A stretch of 18,090 bases of DNA, taken from SURF-32 sp964648365. GTDB lineage: Bacteria; Planctomycetota; Phycisphaerae; UBA1845. Below, piece after piece: positions 12,433-18,090 of the stretch. The stretch spans positions 1 through 18,090 of the forward strand of contig CAZYLK010000126.1 of the NCBI GenBank assembly GCA_964648365.1, written 5' to 3'. The notes beneath the pieces are model-generated. The model made no database searches. It saw nothing but the letters and a program-made list of their open reading frames with translations, and had not been told where the DNA came from. The position numbers and the translations under genes are program-made. Each line of letters begins with the position of its first letter. Position 1 is the stretch's first letter.

Positions 12433-13590
12433 TCAGCGCCGACGCGGCGCCGGGCCGGTCAGCGACTCAACCAACAGATTCAGGTCCAGCAGGTCCACGC
12501 GGGTGTTGCCATCCAGATCGGCCGACTCGCACTCGGGACCGACGGGTCCGCCTTCGACGCCCGTATAGCAGTTGCACAGCGCCGCGGCATCGGCCAGATC
12601 GACGTCGAAATCTCCGTCCACGTCCCCAACGACCGGCGCAGGGATGAACGCATCGACATAGTCCGTCGCCAGCAGCCCCTGCACGATCCCGCCGGCCGGG
12701 TTGAGGATGCGGTCGTCCAGCGCGACCGCCGAGATCCCGTGCCGGGGAACGGCCATGTCCGCCTGACGCGTCCACGTATCCGTCAGCACGTCGTAGACTT
12801 CGTTCACCGAGTGGAGCCGCGGCACCTCACCGCCGGCGACGTAGATTCGGAAGCCCAGTGCCGCGGCCGAGGTCGCGCTGCGCGCGGTCGGCATCGGCGT
12901 CATCGTCTGCCAGCGATCGCGTCGCGGTTCATACCGCTCGACGGCGTTGGTCGCGGCGCCCGCACGGCCGCCGATGACATAGATGTAATCGCCCAGCGCC
13001 ACGGCGTTCAGATGCTCGCGCCGCACCGTCATGTTCGCGCCGGCCGACCAGCGATCCCGGAGGGGGTCGTAGATGAACGTGGATGTCTGAGCCACGTTGC
13101 CGTCGTCCACTCCGCCGAAGACGTAGATCAGCCCGCGATGCGACACCGCCCAGCACGACCCGCGCGGCGCGGGCAGGGGCGACCGGTTCTCCCAGCGGTT
13201 CATCGTCGGGTCATAGACGATGACTTCGTCGCGCGCCTGAAACTGCGCGGTCTCGAACCCGCCGATGACGTAGAGCTTCCCCCCGGCCGCGGCCACGCCC
13301 GCATGATGCAGCGGTCCCGGCATCGGCGCGACGAAGGTCCACTCATCGCGGCCGATGTCGTACGCCTCAACGGTCTCGGTCGCCCGCCACGGCCGCTCAT
13401 TGAGCAGCCCGCCGACGACGTAAACCCTGTCGCCGATGCGGTCGGCGCCCGTCTCCTGCCGTTCGATGTTCATCGACGCCAGCGGCGCCCACTCGCCGCC
13501 CTGCTGGGCTTGCGCCGACCGCCCGCAGACAGTCGCAAGGCACAGGGCCGCGCCGAGAACAGCAGTCGTTCGGATCAGCAGGTGAGGCAT
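12433..13590 (-). CDS. Secreted Kelch-repeat beta-propeller protein with C-terminal dockerin-like module
   Basis: A 385-aa protein. Residues 1-28 are a Sec signal peptide ending AQA-QQ. Residues about 32-320 hold six Kelch blades, seen as repeated 'DRVYVVGG', 'KLYVIGGF', 'LIYVFGGV', 'YIYVIGGR', 'RIYVAGGE' strands each followed by a conserved Tyr-Asp/Glu and a Trp about a blade apart (YDIGRDEW, YDPTMNRW, YDPLRDRW, YEPRRDRW, YDVLTDTW). Residues about 322-381 are a dockerin-type module with two EF-hand-like calcium loops (GDVDGDFDVDLADAAAL and ADLDGNTRVDLLDLNLL), common at the ends of planctomycete exported proteins. GGAGA precedes the ATG by 7 bases. A sixth-blade motif is replaced by LDDRILNPAGG, so the last blade is degenerate. 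Probably exported; ligand unknown. Confidence 0.9.
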   Translation of the reverse strand: MPHLLIRTTAVLGAALCLATVCGRSAQAQQGGEWAPLASMNIERQETGADRIGDRVYVVGGLLNERPWRATETVEAYDIGRDEWTFVAPMPGPLHHAGVAAAGGKLYVIGGFETAQFQARDEVIVYDPTMNRWENRSPLPAPRGSCWAVSHRGLIYVFGGVDDGNVAQTSTFIYDPLRDRWSAGANMTVRREHLNAVALGDYIYVIGGRAGAATNAVERYEPRRDRWQTMTPMPTARSATSAAALGFRIYVAGGEVPRLHSVNEVYDVLTDTWTRQADMAVPRHGISAVALDDRILNPAGGIVQGLLATDYVDAFIPAPVVGDVDGDFDVDLADAAALCNCYTGVEGGPVGPECESADLDGNTRVDLLDLNLLVESLTGPAPRRR

Positions 13591-13995
13591 TGTGGTTTCT
13601 CCGGCTCGGCTGGCGGTTGGCTACCGTACGATAACGTACCAATCTCGTGCTTCCAACAGGGTCGCTGATCGGGCTGTCCGCAACAGCAGCGTCGGGATGC
13701 ACCACCAGTGGAATGGGTCACGATGCCCGGGGTCCGTGTACAACTGTCGAAGGCGCGTGGCCGAGCCGCCCGTCCGTCGCCTACCCTCCTGTCCGATACG
13801 GTGTCTTACCGGCAGATTGACCGGGTCACGCCGGGTCGTAAGGTAAGCTATAGACCGTATTCGCCGGTTGAAGGGAAGGTCGCGAAGGTGTCTGGATGGA
13901 AGGTCCGCAAATCGGGTGAGACGGGCGCGATCGGGTCGCTGCGTGCGGCGGCGTACATCGGAGGCGCGCCGTCCGGGACGGCCGCCGTGAATGTG
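13591..13995. other. Divergent intergenic region
   Basis: Control region between the Kelch gene (minus) and the lipoprotein gene (plus). It contains an inverted repeat GTACG-ATAA-CGTAC at 13626-13639, about 36 bases upstream of the Kelch ATG, a candidate operator. The open plus-strand frame that crosses the region from 13708 has no familiar protein text. No convincing promoter pair was found. Confidence 0.5.
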
Positions 13996-14922
13996 ATGGC
14001 AAACTGCTGTGCCGACAAGACTTGCATCGACGACACCGCCGCCGGTCGCTGCGCCGCGAATACCGCCGGTTGGGCAGACGGCAGGGGTGAAGCGGTCCCT
14101 CCCGCCAGCCCGGGGCGGAGCTTGACCCTCGGCCATCGCGCCCGGGCGGTCGCGGCGACGCTGCTGGCGCTGACGTTGCTGGCCACCGGCTGCACGACCT
14201 CCAACCGCCGGGCGGAGCAGTTCGGCAAGACCTTCTACCTCGACGGGGCCGGTAACTGGGGCTTCGGTGCGTCGGAGGTGCCCGAGGGACTGATGGCCGC
14301 GGGCTACGCCGGGGACGTCGAGATTTACATCTGGACCACGTCGTTCGTGCCGCTGGTCGACCAGCTCAACATCGGCGCCGCCAAGATCCGAGCGCTGGCG
14401 CTGGCGGACAAGATCAAGCGCTATCACCGCGCCCACCCGGACACCGACATCAATCTGATAGCGCTTTCCGCCGGAACGGGCGTGGCCACCTGGGCGGTCG
14501 AGTCGCTGGCCGACGGCGTGCGGATCAACAACCTGGTGCTGCTCGGTTCATCCCTGTCCCACGATTACGACGTGAGCAAGGCTCTGCAACACATGACCGG
14601 CAAGGTCTACGTGTACTCATCGCCGAACGACACGGTCCTGCAGACGGTCAAACTGGTGGGCACGATCGACGGCAAGCGCGGCGTGGACTCGGCCGGCGCG
14701 GTGGGCCTGACGCCCCCCCCCGGTTACGAGAGCCGCGTCGTCAATGTGCCCTGGTCGCGTGAGTGGCTGCGCTATGGCTGGACCGGCGCCCACACGGACT
14801 GCACCAATATCCAGTTCGTCCGCCACGAGATCGCAAAGCACGTCGTCTCGGAAGAACACGCCCGCCTGCGCTCCGCAGCGCAGTCTCAGTCGAGCACGGC
14901 CATGGCGGCGGAGTTTCAGTGA
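13996..14922 (+). CDS. Lipoprotein with alpha/beta-hydrolase-like core
   Basis: The frame is open from 13708, but the protein-like part begins with a lipoprotein signal, RAVAATLLALTLLATGC (lipobox LATGC at about 14179-14193). The start is unresolved: ATG at 13996 (308 aa) leaves about 45 residues before the signal, while TTG at 14122 would give an ideal 23-residue signal but has a GGAG only one base away. The mature region shows a hydrolase layout: a first strand with KTFYLDGAGNWGFG, a helix, then INLIALSAGTGVATWAVESL (nucleophile elbow A-L-S-A-G), YVYSSPNDTVL (acid residue) and WTGAHTDCTN (possible His). Expected on the inner leaflet or outer membrane side of the envelope. Substrate unknown. 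It converges on the pdhA gene. Confidence 0.75.
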   Translation: MANCCADKTCIDDTAAGRCAANTAGWADGRGEAVPPASPGRSLTLGHRARAVAATLLALTLLATGCTTSNRRAEQFGKTFYLDGAGNWGFGASEVPEGLMAAGYAGDVEIYIWTTSFVPLVDQLNIGAAKIRALALADKIKRYHRAHPDTDINLIALSAGTGVATWAVESLADGVRINNLVLLGSSLSHDYDVSKALQHMTGKVYVYSSPNDTVLQTVKLVGTIDGKRGVDSAGAVGLTPPPGYESRVVNVPWSREWLRYGWTGAHTDCTNIQFVRHEIAKHVVSEEHARLRSAAQSQSSTAMAAEFQ

Positions 14923-14925
14923 TCG

Positions 14926-15033
14926 AAGAAGGGAGTGAGGGAGAAAGGGAGTAAGGGAAGACGCCAAGCGATGTGCATCGCCCTTTTACTCTTCCCTTAC
15001 TCCCTCACTCCCTTGCTGCCTGACTCCCTCTCT
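14926..15033. repeat. Polypurine/polypyrimidine hairpin element between convergent genes
   Basis: A purine arm (14926-14961, GGGAGTGAGGGAGAAAGGGA...) and a complementary pyrimidine arm (about 14985-15033) can fold into a long imperfect stem over a loop of about 25 bases. The purine arm has four GGG runs separated by exactly five bases (14931, 14939, 14947, 14955), a G-quadruplex pattern, and the other strand has a similar one. It fills the gap after both genes and may end both transcripts. Confidence 0.8.
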
Positions 15034-15037
15034 TCCA

Positions 15038-16198
15038 TCACACCGGCTTCGGCGTCTGGCCGTCGAGCACGCGCTCCAGCCGCTCCAGGTATTCCGCCCT
15101 CTGCGCCTCGTGCTCCGCGTAGGGCTTCTTGAAGACGAAGTCGAAGATCTCGCGTGGGTTCGGGACGGCTCGCTTGCGGAACGCCTCCCGGCCGGCGAGC
15201 ACCTGCGCGACGGCGTCTTTGGCGACTTCCTCTACCGCGGCGTCATCAACGACCCCCTTGGCCCGAAGATACTGCTCGAACCGGATGATCGGATCCTTCT
15301 TCTGCCACTTCGCCACTTCGTCGTCGGTGCGATAGACCTTCGGATCGTCGGCGGTGGTGTGCATCTCCATGCGGAACGTGACCGCCTCGATCAGCGTCGG
15401 TCCTTCGCCGGCGCGTGCCCGCTCGACGGCCTTCCGCGTGGCCACGATCATCGCCAGCAGGTCGTTGCCGTCCACGCGCATCCCCGGCATGCCGAACGCC
15501 GGCCCGCGATGGGCCAGCGACTTGACGCCCGCCTGCTGCTCGAACGGCATCGAAATGGCATAGCCGTTATTCTCGCACACGAACACGATCGGTGCCTTGT
15601 AGACGCAGGCGAAGTTCATCGCCTCGCTGACGTCGCCTTCGCTGCTGGCGCCGTCGCCATAGTTGGTGACCATCACCGCGTCCGTGCCGCGGTACTTCAG
15701 CCCCATCGCCACGCCGACCGCCACCGGCACGTGCGCCCCGATCACGATCGAGAACGGCAGGTCGTTGACGCCCTCGGGGGGGGCGAAGCCCTCAAAGAAC
15801 CCGTCCCACAACAGCATCAGCCGATCGATCGTCCACCCCCGCCACATCTGAGCCCCGAACGAGCGATACGACGGCGAGTACCAGTCCTTAGCCTCGAGCG
15901 GAAATACCTGCCCAAGCTGCGTCGCCTCCTGCCCCCGCCCCGGCGCGAAGGTGCCCATCTCTCCCTGCCGCTGCATGGTGATCATGCGCTCGTCGAGCTT
16001 GCGCGTCAGCACCATCGCCTTGTACAGGCGCAGCAGCGTGTCGGCGTCGAGCTTGGGATCGAGCGAGGCGTCCACCTTGCCCTTCTCGTTGACGACGCTG
16101 ATTTCCTCGACCGCGTGTTCGGGGTGAAGAGGTTTGACGGGCATAGGGACTCTAACGGGCAAGACGTAAATGCGCCGGGTCTGGCCGGCACCGACCAT
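15038..16198 (-). CDS. pdhA: Pyruvate dehydrogenase E1 component, alpha subunit
   Basis: A 386-aa frame; the ATG at 16144 (368 aa, MPVKPLHPEHAVEE) is the more likely start because the 18 residues before it are unlike the family, although neither start has a good ribosome site. The core shows TRKLDERMITMQRQGEMGTF, GRGQEATQLG, the thiamine diphosphate motif beginning GDGASSEGD (181-189 of the long form) and ending ENN (209-211), and FRMEMHTTADDP with the active-site His region. It decarboxylates pyruvate with thiamine diphosphate and passes acetyl groups to E2; a branched-chain 2-oxoacid substrate is the alternative. The partner beta subunit is not adjacent: the left neighbour is convergent and the right neighbour is an unrelated operon. 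Confidence 0.93.
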   Translation of the reverse strand: MVGAGQTRRIYVLPVRVPMPVKPLHPEHAVEEISVVNEKGKVDASLDPKLDADTLLRLYKAMVLTRKLDERMITMQRQGEMGTFAPGRGQEATQLGQVFPLEAKDWYSPSYRSFGAQMWRGWTIDRLMLLWDGFFEGFAPPEGVNDLPFSIVIGAHVPVAVGVAMGLKYRGTDAVMVTNYGDGASSEGDVSEAMNFACVYKAPIVFVCENNGYAISMPFEQQAGVKSLAHRGPAFGMPGMRVDGNDLLAMIVATRKAVERARAGEGPTLIEAVTFRMEMHTTADDPKVYRTDDEVAKWQKKDPIIRFEQYLRAKGVVDDAAVEEVAKDAVAQVLAGREAFRKRAVPNPREIFDFVFKKPYAEHEAQRAEYLERLERVLDGQTPKPV

Positions 16199-16325
16199 CA
16201 GTACATAAGTGCATGCGAGGCGATCGACCTGGCAGCACCTGATAGCGAGTCGCGAGAGGTTGCCGGCAAGAACCTCACAGCGGCGAGACTATATCACCGA
16301 ACACGGCCAGGGGCCACCGGTACCG

Positions 16326-17744
16326 TCAATCGAACCGGAACAACTGCCCGCTCTCCGCATCCCCATAAGTTCCCGTATCGATGCGGCGACCCTGATCGTC
16401 CACCAGCACAACCTCGTCACCGTCGTTGTTGAGGAACATGTTCCGCCCGCGCCGGACGATGATGACGGTCTGCCCCGGCGCGGCCGTGCCGTCTTCGGCG
16501 GTCAGCAACCACGACGCCCCGGTCGCATCCTGGATCCGCCATCCGACAAGCGACTGCGGCGCAGCCCCGCCGTTGCGCAGATGGACCGCCTCGAACTGCA
16601 CGTCGTCGCCGTGCGGGTTCGGCAGGACGGCCACGATCCGCATTCCGCCCGGCGTCGTGACAACGGTCGGCGCATCGGTAGTGCGCAGCGTCAGGACGAC
16701 GGGCAGATGGTCGGTAAGGCGGGAGTACTCTGCCTCCGCGATGCGCGGATAGACGATCCGAATCCCTGGCCGCAGATCCTCCCCCCCGCCGGCCAGCGTC
16801 ACGCGAACGGGATCGTCGAACACCTCGCCGAGCGTCAGCGAAATGGCGATGTGATCGAGCAGGGTATCCATCGAGTTGGCGTTGAAATGGGTGAACGGCA
16901 GCAGCGGCGCAAGGTGCGGCGCGGCGGGATTGTCGATCTGCTCCCACTCGTCGAGCGTCGGGCGGATGGCGTCGACGGTCAGCACCCGCATCAGCGCTCC
17001 GCCGCCCGGCGGCGCGATGAACTGGCGGAGACGCGCCCGCCCGCTGCTCTGATCGGGACGGATGTTCCAGTCGCCCGCGATGATCAGGTGCCGTCGCGGC
17101 GTCTGCGACTGATGCTGCCGGATGAAGGCCGCGATGGCCGCAACTTCCGCCGCCTGCGGCGACGCCCCTCCGGACTTTAGATGCAACGCGATCAGATCGA
17201 ACTCCAGTCCCCCCGCCCGAACGGGGATCAGCCACGGCGCCCGCAGGTTGGGCGACTGCCGGAGCGACTCGAGTACCTGATCCGCATCGGGGTCGATCGT
17301 CACCCGCGACGCGTCCCACAGCAGGCCGAACTGGAGGTTGCCGAACTGCCCGCCGTCGCCTTGATACTCGATGTGCGATTCGTCGAACCGCCACTCCGCC
17401 GGCAGACGCGCATCGACGACCGCCTCCAACTCCGCCAGGCGGTTCGGCTCGTCCGTGCGCGGCTGATGCTCGACGACGAGCACCAGGTGCAGATCGAGGT
17501 CGACGATGGCGTCGGCGAAGGCGTCGATGAGAAGATCGAAGTCGCCCTCCTCCGTGGCCGCCGGAAGGAAGTCATCCGCGTCCCCCTCCACGTTGATGTG
17601 CCGCAGGTTCCACGTCGCGAGCCGCAGAAAACCTTCCCCGACGCGCGGCTCGTCTGAGAACAGGTCGATTTCCTGTTGCGCCGCCGAGCAACCGGACAAC
17701 AGCAGTACGCACCCGACGGTCCACCCTCCCGAAATGCCTCTCAT
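16326..17744 (-). CDS. Lipoprotein with endonuclease/exonuclease/phosphatase domain and lamin-tail domain
   Basis: A 472-aa protein. The start at 17744 is favoured by GGAGG 7 bases upstream and a lipoprotein signal (MRGISGGWTVGCVLLLSGC, lipid Cys19); the frame open back to 17996 reads antisense-like text. Residues 40-355 are an endonuclease/exonuclease/phosphatase fold: LATWNLRHIN (44-46), VVEHQ (metal-binding Glu92), DLIALHLKSG, AGDWNIRPD (224-227) and SRLTDHLPVV (Asp345, His346). Residues 367-463 are a lamin-tail domain (MRIVAVLPNPHGDDVQFEAVHLRN through RIDTGTYGDAES). It is anchored in the envelope and would cut phosphodiester or phosphomonoester bonds, possibly extracellular DNA. It follows the PQQ-propeller gene by 25 bases, so the two form an operon. 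Confidence 0.9.
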   Translation of the reverse strand: MRGISGGWTVGCVLLLSGCSAAQQEIDLFSDEPRVGEGFLRLATWNLRHINVEGDADDFLPAATEEGDFDLLIDAFADAIVDLDLHLVLVVEHQPRTDEPNRLAELEAVVDARLPAEWRFDESHIEYQGDGGQFGNLQFGLLWDASRVTIDPDADQVLESLRQSPNLRAPWLIPVRAGGLEFDLIALHLKSGGASPQAAEVAAIAAFIRQHQSQTPRRHLIIAGDWNIRPDQSSGRARLRQFIAPPGGGALMRVLTVDAIRPTLDEWEQIDNPAAPHLAPLLPFTHFNANSMDTLLDHIAISLTLGEVFDDPVRVTLAGGGEDLRPGIRIVYPRIAEAEYSRLTDHLPVVLTLRTTDAPTVVTTPGGMRIVAVLPNPHGDDVQFEAVHLRNGGAAPQSLVGWRIQDATGASWLLTAEDGTAAPGQTVIIVRRGRNMFLNNDGDEVVLVDDQGRRIDTGTYGDAESGQLFRFD

Positions 17745-17769
17745 GCTCGTGCCTCCCACGTCAACTGGA

Positions 17770-18090
17770 TCACCCCGCAGGCGAAAGCAGGTAACACGCG
17801 ATCTGCTCCGCATTCCGCACGTACAGGCGCCCCCCGGCCACCACCGGGTGGTTCCACGTCTTTCCCGAAATCGCCTGGAAGCGACCCATCTCGCTATGTT
17901 CGTCCGGCGACGCCGCCAGCAGTACCACCTCTCCCTGCTCGGACAACACCAGCAGCAGACCCTGCTCCGCCAGCAACAAAACCTGCCCCGTTCCATAGCG
18001 CCCGCCCTTCCAGCGCCGCTCGCCGGTAGCCAGATCGAGACAGCAGAAGATCGCGCCGTCGAAGCCGTACAGGTAGCCGTCGCGAGCGAC
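17770..18090 (-). CDS. PQQ-type beta-propeller protein, C-terminal 106 residues
   Basis: The frame is open from the right window edge to TGA at 17770, so only the end of the gene is visible. Text such as DGYLYGFDG, CCLDLATGERRWKGGRYG, LLLVLSEQGEVVLLAAS, GKTWNHPVVAGGRLYVRN and IACYLL is that of PQQ/BamB-like blades (A-x-D-x-x-T-G-x-x-x-W). In planctomycetes these are usually exported proteins. It ends 25 bases before the ATG of the nuclease-like lipoprotein. Confidence 0.88.
   Translation of the reverse strand, partial: VARDGYLYGFDGAIFCCLDLATGERRWKGGRYGTGQVLLLAEQGLLLVLSEQGEVVLLAASPDEHSEMGRFQAISGKTWNHPVVAGGRLYVRNAEQIACYLLSPAG

Noticed and set aside
15110..16432. 440-codon plus-strand frame
   Set aside because: Antisense to pdhA, His/Arg-rich text without any domain.
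17745..17996. N-terminal extension of the nuclease-like lipoprotein
   Set aside because: Overlaps the PQQ-propeller gene in another frame, is Arg/Cys/Trp-rich, and lies upstream of a lipoprotein signal with a perfect ribosome site.

Overview
The window is GC-rich DNA from a bacterium that is probably a member of the Planctomycetota. Supporting signs are a secreted Kelch protein ending in a degenerate dockerin-like EF-hand module, several Sec or lipoprotein-exported proteins of uncertain function, a PQQ-propeller protein, and polypurine/polypyrimidine intergenic repeats. The lineage is an inference from protein style; there is no rRNA here. One 100-base run of N (6644-6743) marks an assembly gap inside a tandem repeat.

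Positions 1 to about 4999 are the right-hand part of an integrated phage or phage satellite. All its genes lie on the minus strand. From right to left they are: a 244-aa protein with an HTH-like C-terminus (3978-4712); a 60-aa protein coupled by a 4-base overlap to an AlpA/excisionase-type HTH protein (3676-3858, 3428-3679); an HTH-headed 190-aa protein with its own promoter (2617-3189); an HK97-type major capsid protein (1268-2569); a small putative virion protein (778-1221); and a winged-helix, replication-initiator-like gene that runs off the left edge (1-567). That last gene contains an iteron-like repeat array next to a lower-GC stretch, as in the lambda O gene/origin. The element ends at a 3' fragment of a tRNA-Thr(UGU) gene (4950-4999), the expected scar of integration into a tRNA. 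No integrase, terminase, portal or protease is visible, so they lie further left or are absent.

Positions 5000-18090 are ordinary chromosome: an AraC-type regulator with a GyrI-like ligand domain (5385-6488); a family 2 glycosyltransferase (6928-7692) divergent from an exported helical protein (7774-8820); a two-gene methionine-branch operon; a Kelch/dockerin secreted protein (12433-13590); a lipoprotein with an alpha/beta-hydrolase look (ending 14922); a pyruvate dehydrogenase E1-alpha (15038-16198); and an operon of a PQQ-propeller protein (cut by the right edge) and an endonuclease/exonuclease/phosphatase lipoprotein with a lamin-tail domain (16326-17744).

The best-supported system is the methionine operon at 8827-12234. 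A promoter with a perfect -35 box leads directly into an S-box-clan (SAM-I-like) riboswitch, then a cystathionine gamma-synthase-like PLP enzyme, then an aspartate kinase-homoserine dehydrogenase fusion with no ACT domains. The order matches enterobacterial metB-metL. The leader carries a full set of mutually exclusive pairings that would hide or expose the start site of the first gene, so SAM control of translation can be read from the bases.
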